Positions 1 to 12,549 of a stretch of 64,000 nt of DNA are shown in pieces. This DNA is from Lentinus brumalis (lineage: Eukaryota; Basidiomycota; Agaricomycetes; Polyporales; Polyporaceae). A program made the translations under genes and the position numbers. The stretch spans positions 1-64,000 of the forward strand of contig MARA01000064.1 of NCBI GenBank assembly GCA_001792895.1, given 5' to 3'. The number at the start of each line of letters is the position of its first letter. The first letter of the stretch is position 1. Under the pieces are notes generated by a model. That model saw nothing but the letters and a program-made list of their open reading frames with translations, searched no databases and was not told where the DNA came from.

Positions 1-600
1 ACCTTGCCCGTGGTATCAACGAATATACCCGGACGTTGCATGAGGAGATGATTGTGCGCAAGGACGTCCGATGGAGATGAGAGCGGCGGAAATCTCTCCA
101 AGAGATCGTCCTCCACTTTCGCATTCATCCCACGGGGCTTCTTCGACAAAGCCGCACAGTAGTCGTCCATGCTCCAGGCAATCGGCACTGCATGCGCCCG
201 ATCAATAAAAAGCTGGATAAACCCTTTGCTGCATACCTCGATAGCGCCATGCCGATGCCATAACCTTGGCGGCTCGTTGGAGATCCTCGTCGAGTTCATC
301 CGACCAGGTGCGATCAATTTGGGAGCCCAGCCGCGCTGCAGCAACCCAGGCCTTCTCGCCCGACAAAACTGTCCGAAAGAGATCTTGCAGAAAAGCAGAG
401 ACACTGTCGATAAAGGCGATATTCTCGAGCATCAGAGTATGTTCTTCGTCCATGTCGACAGTCGCGTGGGGCCAGGAACGAAGAATGACGCGGACGAACG
501 AAAGTTCAACATGCTGGCGCCTCGAGGCACGTGGCTGTGCCAGCGATCCGCCACTAAAGCGGGCCTTGATTTGAGCCTTGTGCGTCCTTCCATGTAAGGT
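1..600 (-). CDS. Left-edge gene fragment, unknown function (incomplete)
   Basis: The minus strand reads as protein-like sequence leaving the window at position 1. One frame (about 560-210) contains HATVDMDEEHTLMLENIAF and further helical, charged sequence. A second frame (about 200-1) contains AHAVPIAWSMDDYCAALSKK. Joining the two needs a one-base shift near 205-215, where no intron of normal size is visible. The start is not fixed; the reading becomes convincing only below about 560. I recognise no domain. It may be a broken gene or the 5' part of a larger gene to the left. The neighbouring gene runs divergently from 946. Confidence 0.35.
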
Positions 601-945
601 CGGGCAATTTGGGGACAACCAACACTGGCATACCCTTCCTGGTGAATGCCAATGCCTCCTTGGTCCGTCTATTGCGGGTCCTGCTAAGAGCGTCGCTCGC
701 ATTTCGGAGACTTCTCGCATATTGCGATCAAGCCCTGGTCGGGAGGAATATGAGCTTTGGGTGCACCCGCATGGATACAAGATCCTTTGCATCGGAATCA
801 GAGATCGATCGGAGTGGCTACAACGTCTGCCCGGTGGCGAAGGGGGTGCAGTTACCCTCCCCCCTACCTGCCCCGCCCCCTGCTTCAGCTCGCCCACAAA
901 GTGCACCCCTCAAACCACTCCTGCCCTCTACGTGCCCGCTTGACC

Positions 946-3900
946 ATGCCCGACCCTGCTCCTGCCGACAGTATACAACTATCTCATAAAGAAATCGACC
1001 GGCTGCGCGAGGTTCTCGAGACATGGGCGGCCAAGTCGCGTGCAGAAAAGCGTGAGATGAAGGCAGCACTCGTTGACGAGTTTCTTGGAGCACGAGGTGT
1101 GGACGACAGTAATCCCTACGCCCCTGGGTTTTTGATGGCGGTATGTGTTTTGTTTTCGACAGCGCTTGGATATCACTCATAGTCTATGCAGAAGATCACT
1201 CATTGGTTCTCGAACAACGCTCCGACCAAGGATTCGCGCCTTCCTCGTGCCCTGAGGACGGTTTGGACCGCTCGAGAGGTATTCAACATACGCCGTCAGG
1301 AAGCTGTTGCCGAGCGCCAGAAGGAGATCCTCGAGAGTGGTGAGAGAGACGGCCTCCATCGCCGCGTTGAACGCTGCCCGGGCCGAGCTGTGGGCTGCCC
1401 TGTCCGACGAGGAGAAGATGGAGTTTGAGAGGGATGCTGATGAGTGGAGCTTTGACGGCCCGGACCCGAATCTCAGGACGATGTAAGTCATGTTTGCTCC
1501 GGTACAGCAGTGGCCGACGTCTTTGTGCAATGTGCTGACTGTGATGTGCTAGGATCGCCGAGAAGCGTTTGGCGGATTGGGTGGCATCCTTCGTAACCTT
1601 GTTATGGAATCAGGCAGGCGCAGTCAGTGAACTCACGTTCTACTACCGTGATCTCATGGCGAAGATGAAGTGGGGCGGTATGTTGCTGAAGCAATCATGT
1701 AGTACGTCATGTACTAATTGCGCTGTACCCTGTAGTTACGACACCAGTATGCATTGGCATCGTGACGACACCAAGAATCCGCGCTTTGTTGATCTATACC
1801 CTGACTGGAAGAACGATTATCTCGGGCAGTTTGCCCGGTACGCCAACATGACACTGTTCCCCGAGACCCGCAACCCCAACAATGAAAAGGGCCTCAAACA
1901 GAGACGCGTTGAGCCAGACATCGTCCTCGAGACATATCCCGATGGTACACCCATACTTCCGCCTATCGCCGAGCATCGCCTACAGACAAGCAAAGAGGCT
2001 GTCATGCGGGCCTTCATGACACTTCATTGGTGTATGTGTCTTGATTCCTGCCTCCGAGTCGTACTAACCGCTCGGCATGATAGCCTTGGCCTCGGGCACG
2101 AAGGATACTCCTGTTGCTTGGGCTGAGGTGGCTGCCCGGCCCGACCTCTACTTCCGCCGCGACCTCTTCCCCGACATCCGCGTCGTCGAGCCGACTCGCA
2201 TGAACTCGAAGCCAATGCGACAGTGGTGGATGAGGGTTATTGAGCTCCAGGAGAGTGATGATCCGGAGGATCGCTTTCGTTTCACCCACTGGTGGGATGG
2301 GAGCGAGCGCCACGAGGCGAAGTACGACGGAGAGGCCCAGGAGAAGAACCCTCGGAAGGCCAAGAAGGACCGTAGGCTCCGAGTTGTGAACGGTCCGCCG
2401 AAGGGTGCGTTCGAGGCTTGGACCGGGCAGCCCCGGTCGCCGGGCAAGCGGATGATAAGAGCCCGGGCAGTGCCGACAGCGACGGTGACAGCGGCTCTGA
2501 GGACGCCGAAGCCGTCGGGACCTCGGGCAAGCGCAAGAAGGTGGCGAAGCAGTCAAAGGGCAAGGGGAAGGAACCCGCCAGGGCTCCGGCGAAGAAGTCC
2601 GCAAGACCAAACAAGAAGGCCCGTACCGACGGTGACGGCTCAAGTGACTCCGCTCGGTCCTCCGACGTAGGCTCTAACCGTGCGGAGTCTCCTCCTCTGG
2701 GGTCGGACGGTGACGACAGCCCCGAAGAGGTCGACTTTGAGAACCTCGACTCCGGCTCTGAGGATGGCGCCCCTGCTCCTCGGACGGCGGCCCGCAGCCG
2801 TGAGGAGCGCATGGCTGCTCGGGCGAAGAGGGGCGAAGAGAGGCCCCATTCGCCTTCCGCCAAGTCGCACGGCACAATGCCCGCCCCTGCACCGGGCCAC
2901 TCGGCTGCCGGCGCAGGACCTGATGCCTCTCTGGTCGCGATGGCCAAGGGCAAGTCGCCCGGGTGGGTGGGGAAAAATGCGACTCGACTATTGCCGTTCC
3001 TTTCGGCTCTGTGCGAGGATACAAACTATCAGGCAGCGCTGTCGATGTGGAAGAATGCAGTGAGTTGCATTCGTTACCTTGTAAGCACCCCGCATCATGC
3101 TGACACATATCAAGCTCACGACTCGTGCCCCATTCCCCACGGCTGGCCCGGGAAGCTGGGCGTCGTGGGATGCGAAAGGTTGGGGCCTCCCGGCAAATGT
3201 CCACAGCAGCCGGAAACGTTTGCAGGACGTCTTCTCTTGGCTGGAGGAACATGTTCCAACGGCAAATGCCTCGGCGGGGGCGGTCCAGCAATGGATGCTT
3301 GCAATGGGTCTCACCCTGAGGGATGCGCACACTGTGAATAGCATCGAGGAGGACGCCCCGGTCCCGAATGGCGGCCCTGCCTTCCTGAAAGCACGCAGCG
3401 AGTTCACCTTCCGGGACATAGTTAGCACGCTGGAACCTCTATGCAAGGCCGTGCAGGGTCCTCCCACGGTTGTCGGACCATCCGGGCCATCCTCTCCAGG
3501 ACCCTCCGCAACTGGTCCTGGCCCGACTTCTACATCAGCACATGTCCCATCCTTGGGCATACCGTCGCCGACAAGTGCACTCACATCCCTCCCGCCGACT
3601 GTCGCTGTTGCCCGGTCGAGTCGCCTCCGCACAGCAAGCCGTGCTCCTGTTGGACGCCGCAGCCCTTCCGCAGAGGACTCGGCGGAGGAGGTAGAGAAGC
3701 AGGTAGATGACGGCATGGTCCTAAATCACACCGAGGGTGACGAGGAGCCCCAGTCTATGTCCGAACAGCCTGTCGCGCAGCGTCCAACTCAGACTCGGCT
3801 GCGACAGCCAGGCCTAACCCCCATTGCGTCCAGCGCAGTCGCGCGCCACACCCGTGGTCGTCAACCTGCCCGCCGGAGGGACACTTCGTCCGAGCCAACC

Positions 3901-4125
3901 CAGGTCGAACGACCGACCAAGGCAACGCGCCGGTCGAAGGCAGCGGGCTCGTCGAAGGCAGGGGGCTCTTCCAAGGCAGCGGGCTCGTTAAAGGCAGCGG
4001 GATCGTCGAAGGCAACGGGCTCATCGAGGGCAGCGGGCTCTTCGAAGGCAGCGGGCTCGTCGAAGGCAGCGGCGCCTGCTGGTGCCCGACGGTCGAACCG
4101 GACGAGCCAGAAACCGGGGGCGTAG
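946..4125 (+). pseudogene. Multi-exon lineage-specific gene, frame-broken, unknown function
   Basis: The ATG at 946 opens exon 1 (946-1140), followed by a 51-bp GT-AG intron and exon 2 from 1192. Later coding blocks are clear: LADWVASFVTLLWNQAG near 1570, an acidic/aromatic block with NPRFVDLYPDWKNDYLG near 1780-2030, a block ending near 2400, a Lys/Ser/Glu-rich block at 2420-3060, and a last exon from about 3115 to the TAG ending at 4125. Phase breaks in at least two places. In exon 2 near 1341 one base is in excess between AGT and GTGAGAGAG. The exon starting near 1736 is also one base out of phase. I recognise no domain. The C-terminus is low-complexity and ends in an 18-bp repeat. The breaks may be real decay or base-call errors. 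The gene is convergent with the intact minus-strand gene at 8628-4677. Confidence 0.5.
3934..4077 (+). repeat. 18-bp coding minisatellite, 8 units
   Basis: Eight 18-bp units of the form TCGAAGGCAGCGGGCTCG, in frame, encode a run of Ser-Ser-Lys-Ala-Ala-Gly near the C-terminus of the gene ending at 4125. Units differ at a few bases (AAGGCAGGG, TTAAAGGCA, TCGAGGGCA). Confidence 0.9.
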
Positions 4126-4260
4126 TGTCTCCATGGCGTCGTCAATCACACAATAGTCTAGCATGTACAATTAGCTCATACTCAATGATGCTCGAGCATG
4201 TGCTGTTTCCGAAGCTAGGTTGTGTGCTACCACGTCGAAGATGGTGCCCGCATGCAACTG

Positions 4261-4365
4261 CCCGGCACGAAATGCCCGGCACCGCTGCCCGGCACCACTG
4301 CCCGGCACCACTGCCCGGCACCACTGCCCGGCACCGTTGCCCGGCACCGCTGCCCGGCACCACTG
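4261..4365. repeat. 13-bp minisatellite, 8 units, between two convergent genes
   Basis: The unit is CCCGGCACC(A/G)CTG, with a first degenerate 14-bp copy. It lies downstream of the stop at 4125 and upstream, on the map, of the 3' end of the minus-strand gene at 4677. The 13-bp period is not a multiple of three, so the array leaves several frames open, but I see no reason to call it coding. It is one of three unrelated arrays in the first 10 kb built around the core GCCCGG. Confidence 0.9.
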
Positions 4366-4676
4366 CCTGGCAGGCAAAGAATGGCAGGATCGAAGGAACG
4401 CTCCCCATTGTCCCCGCACAATACTTTTGCTGCACCACTGCCAGGATGACTTACGGACATTCATACCGGCAATTGTGCAAGCATTGGGAGATCCGACATC
4501 AGGCAGATGTTTTGCGGTAGATGCGTCTTTTGGGCCATCTAGAACATCCGAGTTATGGGCGAATTACCCCCAAGGCGGTCGCAGGTGCTACAGCGCTGGC
4601 TCTGGAACATGGTATCACAGTATAACGGCCCGCTACAAGTGCACTCCCAACTTTACCCGGGGTATCCAGGCAGCAC

Positions 4677-7600
4677 CTACTCTCCAAGATCCATCGACTG
4701 CTCTCCATCATCGTCCGCACCTTTCGACTGATCACCCCTGTCATCGATGCCGTGCGGCGGCTTGCTATCATCGTCGGTGCCATCGTGATTGCCCTTGTCC
4801 ACCATGGCAGTCGCTCCTTGAAGCTCATCACGACCTGGCGCTATGGCAGGAGAAAGCATGCGCTCATCAGGAAGACGCGACGGAGGAGTCTCTATGCCCG
4901 CCATCTGCCCGCCTGCCACATGGACCGGCGCAGGGTCCGCCTCGCCACCACCTGCCATAGTGACGTCTGCGACCCCTGAATTCTCGTTCTCTACTCCAGC
5001 AGCTCCCGCTCGAAGCTCGCCACCGCCTGCAGCCGTGGCATGGTGCAGCACGGGCTCATCGGGGAGGCGCACCGAATGAGTGTCTATGCCGGCCATCTCC
5101 TCTGGATGCGGGGCAGGTTCCTGCGCAGGCATCGGATGGACTAGGCTGGGGACGGGCTCACCAAGGGTGTCCATATTGGCGTCATCCAGAAGGGTTCTCT
5201 GGTGGGCGCCGGGCAAAGCCCGACGCGCAGTCACCGTCTCCTGGGCGTGCCCGGTGGATTCCCGACCATCCCGCTGCACGGCTGCCGCGGGGACTAGGTC
5301 ACTGAATTGCTCGACCATGCCATCGCCTGTAGAAGGATTTGGGATGGGCTCCTGCGGGGGAACGACCACAGACGGGCCGGATTGATCGAGTGGCTGCGCC
5401 TGGCGCGGGGGAGTAGAGGGAGCGAGGATCGGCAGGTTAATGCTTCCAGGTGACTGTGTGTCCATGCTGGTGACGGGCACCGTGCCCGGGCGTGTGGTAG
5501 GCCTGGGCAGCTCATCAAACACCCCACGCGGAATGAAGATGTGTGCAGAGAGGGGCTGGCGGTCTGATGACTCGCCTTGATAGGTGCACTTGTCCGGGGC
5601 TGCGTCCGTCGGTCCCGGGGTAACCGTGACTTGCTCGGCTGAGGGCATATTGGCTTGGGGAGCGAATGGAACTTCGCATCCGTCGTCATCGGCCGCGGGG
5701 ATACTGCCCGCGCTAGTGCCGAGCCCAGTGCCCGGCCCGCTGCCCGGGATTCTGTCCGGGGCCTGATCCCGTACGGCGGAGTCAGCCGAACGTTCCTGCC
5801 ATGTTTGCTGCTGCAGCGGCACCTCGCCGGGAGTCATGTGCAATGTATCTGTCTGTTATGTGTTCAGATACATCAGCAGAAGAATCGCGCAGAATACGCA
5901 CCTCCCAATTTGCCATCGTGCCCTGCTCTGCACGGAGGTTGTTTACGATGGTCCGTAGTTCGGCGATGTCGTTTGCCTGCTGCTCTAGCTGCTCAGAGGC
6001 CCTGCTCAGTCGCCGGGAGAGGTCGTCGTTGTTGCTAATGAGCTGCAGCGTGCACGACCGCAGTTCAGCAAAGTCCCGTTCCCATGACTGCTGCCCGGTT
6101 GTCAGTGAGGTATCGAGTTTGTTGAACGCGTCCCAGAGCGTGGAGGTCTGTCCCTCAACATACGCAAAGTTGACATTGAGACGGCGAAGATTCTCCTCGG
6201 GTGGCAGATGGCTGGTGACGTCCGAGATGAAGAAGGGCAATGACTGGTGGAAGGAGAACTCGCTATCAAAGTCGGGAGCAAACCCGTAGGCCGCGAGCGC
6301 CTCGTCATCAACCAGCGGTGGCTCCCGTCCGCCGGCTTTCTCCCGCTCGATGGCAAGCCTCCCTAGCTCGCACAACCGTGCACGAAGGTTCAGTCGCTCT
6401 TCTAAGGAGGGCATATCCCGCCAGGCCGCTGTGGAAAATTAGCACGGCTTCCGAAATGCACGGACGAGACGCAAGTACATACCTGTGGGAGGCGGTACAC
6501 TCAGGTTGAGATTAGCATGTTGCCTGGGACGCTTCGATACATGCACGGGGGGTGCCGGGGATCCCAGGCGTCCATCCATGCTGACATCCTGGTCGTCCCC
6601 AGACTGGGACTCCTCCCGGGCACGCTTGCGGCGACCGGTCTGCTGAATGCTCGGTGGCGCCACCGTTGTCTCTACCGCGTCCGCGTCGACGCTGGTAGGC
6701 TGATCGTCCCCGCTGGATGTCACGACATTGCGCTGCTCCTGGGAGCGATTGCGCGAGGCTGGACGGGACATGCCCGGTGTCAAGGGCTCTGCTGCCCGGT
6801 CAACGAGATTATCACCGTCATCTTCGCCCTCCTGCTCGTCATCGCCACTCCCGATGCTACGCTCGCCGCTGTCGGGGGTGCCATCGCCGCGGCTGCTGTC
6901 ATGACCGTCGGTGTGTGAGACAGAAGTGTCGTCGTCGCTCCTGTCTTTCGACGATTTGATCAACCGACCGCGAGGGCGGGATGTCTTCCGTCGTGTTGTA
7001 TTCCGGCCTGGTCCTGCGTCGGTCCTGCCCGCCGGCGGCAGAGAGGGCGTGCGCGCTCTGGAAATGGTGTCCTCATTGTCCGGGGTGGGTGCGAGGAATG
7101 TGGTGCGCCTTGACTGTGCGGATCGCGGCTTGTACATGCGCGCTGTACCCCCGGGCGCCCAAAATGAGGGTTTGAGGGCGTTGAGCCTCTGGATAAACCA
7201 CGCAGGCACCGTAAACGCCGGGTTCCTTGCGAAGGTATCCCGGACTGATGTAGCCGGGTGAGGTGCGGTGGCATCTGCGCGGGCTTGGAAGTCATACAAA
7301 ATGTAGACCCGTTGCTCTTTCGTCCATGCCGTCCCGTTGCCGTGTGCGGGGACGAGGGAGCAATGCCCTTTAACGTTCGTGCAGTGGTTGCACTGGGCAC
7401 CGTGGAGGAAGTTGACCCGGCAGACGAGACCCTTCTTCGCGCATTCCGTGCAGGCGATCTTCTGTACTACACATGAGTCGGTCTGGGTGAGCGGAGCGGG
7501 TGAGAATAACATACCATTGGTACCCAATGATCCACGAGATCTCGTCCGTTGAAGTCGAATGTATGCGGGAACGGTCCGGGGCCTTGTGGTGCCGGACTGG

Positions 7601-8628
7601 AGGTCTTGGATGGCATTGGTGGTGTGCCGCCAGGCTTCGTCGGGGCAGCCTTTGTATTCTTGGCGGCCGTAGAGGCTTTGCGGGTCGCCTTCTTCGTGAC
7701 AGCGGGTGGGTTGGACGGAGATGCAGAACTGCCCGCCTTCTGGCGGGCAACCGCCCTGGGGCCTCCCGGCGCACCCGCTCCCTTTTGCTGGTGGGCGGCA
7801 GCGTCGGCCGGCGCGCTGGGCCGCGGCGTGGTAGTACTGGGAGCGGGCACACGCCCGGAAGCTGTCCCTTCCGCTGGTTTTGAAGCGGAGCGCGTGACCC
7901 TGCCCGAGGAGGTATCTGGCCGGTCGAATGCCTGGGGCGATGATCTAGTACCGGATATAGGGGACACCTCCATTGAAGCCGTATCCGAGGCCGCAGCTGA
8001 GGTGGCGCGAGGCTGACGACTGGCCGACTTGGGCGCGGTTGTCGTGGAGGGATTGCCCGGCAGGGCGGGCACACGGCCAGAGCTTTGCGTTGCGAGCACT
8101 GAGCCAGCACGCGCAACAAACGGAGACGCTTCCGAGGGGCCGGCAGGTTGAGAGGCAATGTTCGGGTGAGCAGACGCAGGAGCAGACACCGGCGCAAACT
8201 CTGTACGCACGTCACAGATCATGAGTGCAATGCAGTAACGAAGACATCCCTAAACGCTCACCGGGGTCACTCCACCATCCTCCGTCCACAAATTCAAATC
8301 GGTAGCTCGCATCCGCCCGGAAGTTGCCAATCGCCCGGGGAGCGCGGGCGGGATCCATGGCAGCAAGATCGTATGGGCGCTGCAGCGTGAACGCGGCATT
8401 GTGCTCAACCAGGAAGGCAAGCACAAACGGTGGAACGAGCACCTCAGACCCGTCCAGCCTCTTGACGCTTGCTGCGAGGGCCCTGACGTCCGACCAGAAC
8501 TTGGCATCCCAGAGGGAGCGGGCAGGGTGACCCGCCACGGGCCGGGCACTCCAAGCCGACTGGACACGGGCAGATCGATCGTACAGCGACTGAAGAGCCG
8601 CGGAACGCTGTTGAGAAGTGTTGTCCAT
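4677..8628 (-). CDS. Zn2Cys6-like motif plus coiled-coil protein, 1244 aa, unknown function
   Basis: The hand-built model has five exons, all in phase: 8628-8262, 8200-7515, 7461-6483, 6428-5898 and 5848-4677. Introns are 48-61 bp and GT-AG; the fourth donor is GTATTC. Order along the protein: a conserved-looking N-terminal block of about 120 aa; a Pro/Ser/Thr/Ala-rich linker (about 123-350); six cysteines spaced C-x2-C-x6-C-x9-C-x2-C-x6-C just after residue 351, which fits the Gal4-type Zn2Cys6 spacing but with fewer basic residues than a typical DNA-binding cluster; a Ser/Asp-rich stretch; a predicted coiled coil (about 680-850, e.g. ASEQLEQQANDIAELRTIV); and an acidic disordered tail. DNA binding is possible but unproven. 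An antisense gene in the nearby LTR element carries the same kind of Cys6 motif. Confidence 0.7.
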
Positions 8629-8917
8629 TGAACGAGGCCGTGCGAGGGTGAAGTAGGAAGTCTAGTATGTGGTGCAGTGTGAGCAAAATTGACCCGGAAC
8701 GCTTGACGACCGTGTTGAACGAGACACGTCGCCCATCAATGGGGCACGTGACCGCATACTGAACCGCCGCGCCAAGGTATTTGTTCAGCCTCATACTGAA
8801 AAATACTCGCACCAAGGTCCATCGCCACTCATACTGTCCGCCAATCCTGTACTCAAATGCCGTGTTGATAGATCTCTCTCATATTGATTACGAGAGGCGT
8901 CAGCCCTGAGCTATCAT
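8629..8917. other. Divergent intergenic region
   Basis: A 289-bp gap separates the divergent starts at 8628 (minus) and 8918 (plus). It must hold both promoters. I see no convincing TATA box on either strand and no repeat. Confidence 0.5.
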
Positions 8918-10149
8918 ATGGAGGTACGCGTGCAATGGGTCTCGATGTTCCAGTACTATGCTGACTTTCACTCAGAAACGGGTCCGATTCGCAGTATTGG
9001 AAGCGGACGACAGTGATGGGGAGGCCGATACTTTGATGGGCTCTCCTATGGAGGTCGCACCGCCGTTGCCGGCAGAAGGTGAGCCGGTCCCCGTGTCTAT
9101 GAGCAGTGCTGACGAATTGCCCGGCCATAATAGAGTTATCGCTGCTGCCGATGGGGCCCCTTCGACCGGAGTTTCCTGTCTCCAGCAATGCCATGGACAC
9201 GGGCCCACCGATCCCCACAAGTCCTATAGGCTTTGTGCAGGTTGATCTCAGCCCGATACCGTCGAGCCCAACAGGTGTCATGGAAGCTGCGCCTGCTCCG
9301 GCAGTGAAACGGCGTGCAAGAAATGTTCCAACCGGCCCCATCAGCGCCCGAGGGTCTGCCCGTCGCTGCTTCATCGACCGCGGTGTTCTCTTTCGGGCCC
9401 ATCAATTCAGCCCCGCGGACGGATGGCTATGCGTCGCCGGCTGCATCCGGGCTATTTGCAGGCGATCGCACCGCGCAGGTGCCGCTCTGACTGCCCGGGT
9501 ACCCGACACGACAGCCCGGGTACCCGACACGACAGCCCGGGTACCCGACACGACAGCCCGGGTACCCGACACGACAGCCCGGGTACCCGACACGACAGCC
9601 CGGGTACCCGACACGACAGCCCGGGTACCCGACACGACAGCCCCGCCTCGCCGCTCAACTCGCCGGTTGCATAAGCCATCCGCCCGAGGTGCCGCTGCAC
9701 CCGGCACACCTTCCACTATGGATGGAGCGTTGCCCGAGGCTTCCTCTTCCAACCTGCGTCTCGCGCCCACCCGCTCCTCCTCCCAGCATGCACCCTCCTC
9801 CGGCCCTCGAGCAGCTGGCACCCAATCCGCCACCCAGCATGGGCCCTCTACCAGGCCCCTGCTATCTGAGTCTGCACACTCAGATGAACGCGATACCAAG
9901 TTGCGACGCCGCACCGCCTTCACGGATCCGACTATGCGTGAGGACGCTGTCTTACGTATGGCAGAGGACATCAGTCACTTCGGAGCAGAGCATATCGCAT
10001 ACTTGCGCACCGAACGTGCGGCCTGGGGAGATGTGGCCACTGCGGCTGCCAAATTGCAGGAAACGATCTCCTTGAAGGACATCAGCGAATGGGGCAAGTA
10101 CAACGAGTGTCTTTGCGATGTGGGGGAAGAGTGGTACCCTACGGAGTAG
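8918..10149 (+). pseudogene. Low-complexity gene of unknown function, frame-broken
   Basis: The ATG at 8918 gives a two-codon first exon (8918-8923) and a 52-bp GT-AG intron to 8976, where RVRFAVLEADDSDGEAD begins. The natural-looking reading changes frame near 9120-9200 (to a frame with TGPPIPTSPIGFVQVDLSPI) and again near 9350-9490. It then enters a 21-bp repeat, TARVPDT in protein. The C-terminal part is continuous to the TAG ending at 10149 and has a helical segment (MREDAVLRMAEDISHFGAEH). I recognise no domain. The two shifts suggest decay or base errors, though extra short introns cannot be excluded. Confidence 0.45.
9493..9639 (+). repeat. 21-bp minisatellite, 7 perfect units
   Basis: Seven identical copies of GCCCGGGTACCCGACACGACA (period 21, so frame-neutral) encode Ala-Arg-Val-Pro-Asp-Thr-Thr repeats. 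The perfect identity points to recent expansion. Confidence 0.95.
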
Positions 10150-10660
10150 CCGTCGTCATATGCATCAGCGTACTAGTTGAGTTGGGATGCGGCTTATAAT
10201 AGTGGGGAGTATTGACCATTATATCCTGTTGATTCCGAACATCGGTAGTGTTGCATGCGGCGGCTTGCATCAGTGAAGCTGAACGCCTGACTTGGGAGGA
10301 ATAGTAGGTTGATAGTAGGTACCCAACAGCATGACGGAAATGCTCGCATCACGGCTGGGATCCTTGCATTGGTGGAGGGATTGTGCCTCGTCCGATCTGG
10401 GCTACTGTGCCGGTCGGGCAGCTCGGGTCGGGCAACACGGCCCGGGCAGGCGCTACCCGCACTGATCCGGGCAATACTTCCCAGATTTCACCGGCACTTG
10501 ATGTGCTTGTTCTCTGCGGCCTTTTCCCTCTTGCACTCGTCGCCGTTACGCCGCCTCTTCAACATGCCCGGTTTCGACGAGTGTGCATTTTTGGTTTGGC
10601 TTCGGGTACGCTGCTGTTGACCAAGCACCCTGCACTGATCTGACACCTCCGACTCTGTAG
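10150..10660. other. Intergenic stretch, no gene seen
   Basis: No reading frame here has convincing codon-like content. The sequence is GC-rich and again contains several GGGCA/CCCGG words. Confidence 0.4.
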
Positions 10661-11090
10661 GGAAGCGTTGAAGAGCACTTGAAGTATATGCTGAAGATCA
10701 AGACGTGGGCTGACCTGCCTGCTCGCTCCCCAAGCCTCCGGGATAATGACGCGATGCGTTTCTGTTAGAAGACATGCCCGGCCCGAATGTGGAGGAATTC
10801 AGGATCGACTTCGAGCGTCCCTGGAGTTTACGTGGAACAAGTATGCCCGCATTGTTTTCTGCAGGGACTTTCTTGGTGCCCTCGCTGTAGGGAAGTATGC
10901 TCCCGAGGACATTACCTGGCTGGATCGCATTGACGGTGATTGTGTGAGTGATTGGGTGCTATTCAAAATCTTTCCCCGCCTAAACTCACCCAATTTTTCC
11001 GTGGTGTTAGGTGGGTTCTGTACTGGACTGTCTTATCATCCATGCAACCATCCAGTACGAAAGATATTGCGGGTGATGTCGTCGATATGG
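10661..11090 (+). pseudogene. Possible gene fragment, unknown function
   Basis: Two protein-like pieces lie close together on the plus strand. One near 10663-10760 has EEHLKYMLKIKTWADLPARS. The other near 10800-10950 has TWNKYARIVFCRDFLGALAV followed by GKYAPEDITWLDRIDGD. They are in different frames with no clear splice pair between them, and no start or stop can be assigned. I do not recognise the family. Confidence 0.3.
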
Positions 11091-11099
11091 GTATGTCTT

Positions 11100-11797
11100 T
11101 GCACTGTCAGGAAACGGGCTGGGTGTGCTCAGGTTTGCACTCGCGTAGCCTTCGCAGCCTCACGTACCGCCCCCGGCATACGTGTTCTGCCTCCGGAGGA
11201 CCTGCTAAACGGGCGCAAAAGAGGTGAGCGGAATAGGGCTTGCAGATGGGCGGGCCTGCCCCGTAGGAGCATTTGCGCAAACGAATGGTACTGCAGCTGG
11301 CTAGTGACCTATGCCAGGTGGATCGTATGGAAGGGCGGCGAGTAGTATGGATCCGGAGAGGCATTCAGTAGTAGTGCGCGGGCAAATAAATGGAATAGAG
11401 GCCAGATAGTGTCATGTACGACGTGAATCGTCTTGAACGCGGTGGGCGGTGAGGACCGGGCAGCCTGAGGGTCGTTATTTGTTTAGGCCAATACTTGCTC
11501 GCAGGACCGGGCAGTAACCTCGGGCATCGGTCGTCCAATCATTGCGCCCGCTTCTGGTCGTGGGTGCCCTGGGCAATTTGGTCTGCAGGCAAATCCCTTT
11601 TCGCATGTGGACGTTGTGCTCTATCAGCACTAGTTGAGCCCGCCCATGTCGCCTCTGGCTTGTCCAGTCTTCATGTGTTTCAGTGAAGTTGCTCCGCATA
11701 CATTTCCCTTGCTCATGCCGACGACGGTACTTGCTCGTATGACGTGCCATTCCAGCAGCCTGATGCTGAGGGTTGAACATTTGTATGCAGGACGTGG
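11100..11797. other. Intergenic stretch left of the LTR element, no gene seen
   Basis: No supported gene. The last five bases before the LTR belong to the target-site duplication. Confidence 0.4.
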
Positions 11798-11802
11798 GTT
11801 CA
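11798..11802. repeat. Target-site duplication, left copy (GTTCA)
   Basis: The five bases GTTCA precede the 5' LTR and recur directly after the 3' LTR at 17372-17376. This fixes the element boundaries. Confidence 0.95.
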
Positions 11803-12547
11803 TGTTACATTCCATGCCCACAAGGCACCAACTCCGGTCCGGACCTACCTCGGACTCCGCAACTCCGGTTCGTTCTTACATGTGTTACTATCTTCGATCA
11901 CTTCACCCCTTATCGTCTTCTTACTTGACCCGGACTCCGGACCATCTGCTTCCGCTTGCATCCGCCTCCGTGATCAGACTCCGTTCATTCGATCCTTCGA
12001 TTGTATCCGCCTTTTATTCGATCTTACTATACATTGTATTGGCTGATCATTTGCTTCCGCCTGACTCCGGTTCCGTACCCCTTACCTATGCCTTGGCCAC
12101 TCCTCTCCGGACTTTCGGACTTTACTATATAAGCCTTCCTGTAGCCACGCTTAGACTTGAGTTCTGATATCTCGTTACACTCCCCGTTACGACTCTGAGC
12201 TCAATCTATTCTGTTCGCTCTCTCTCAACGTCCGATCCTTCCGACCGGACTTCTGACCTCCGACCTCCGACCTCCGACCTCCGACTTCTGCTTGACTTCT
12301 TACCTCTGGCTTGACTTCTCTCTGGCTTGGTATTATCTCTTGCTTATCTTCTTACTCGTTGCTTGCTCCGGTATAAACCCCGGTTCTCTTGTCTGTCTTA
12401 AATTGAAGACCTTCGTGGATCCTCAAGGCGTTGATCAATAGCTTCGCCGAAGTCTTCACCCTCAGCGCGTCTCGTTCCGGACTTCGTAACTCCGTAACTC
12501 CGTCCGGACTTCCACCGGACTTCGTCCCGGCGCGCACGGTCTTAACA
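11803..12547 (+). repeat. 5' LTR
   Basis: 745 bp. It contains a TATA box (TATATAAG, 12126-12133) and, about 25-30 bp downstream, TTGAGTTCTGATAT at 12157-12170, the likely start of the R region. It has a four-unit ACCTCCG run near 12255-12283. Confidence 0.95.
12126..12133 (+). promoter_or_regulatory. LTR TATA box
   Basis: TATATAAG sits 24-31 bp upstream of the segment that pairs with the primer-binding site. That is the expected distance from a TATA box to the RNA start, so the element's transcript should begin at about 12155. The same sequence is present in the 3' LTR. Confidence 0.75.
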
Positions 12548-12549
12548 GT

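Noticed and set aside
202..1182. Many overlapping frames on both strands in the first kilobase
   Set aside because: GC-rich sequence opens several frames at once. Only the minus-strand fragment and the exon starting at 946 have coherent protein-like content.
9493..9639. CRISPR-like array
   Set aside because: The repeats are directly contiguous with no spacers and the organism is eukaryotic; these are minisatellites. The same applies to 3934-4077, 4261-4365 and 18977-20281.
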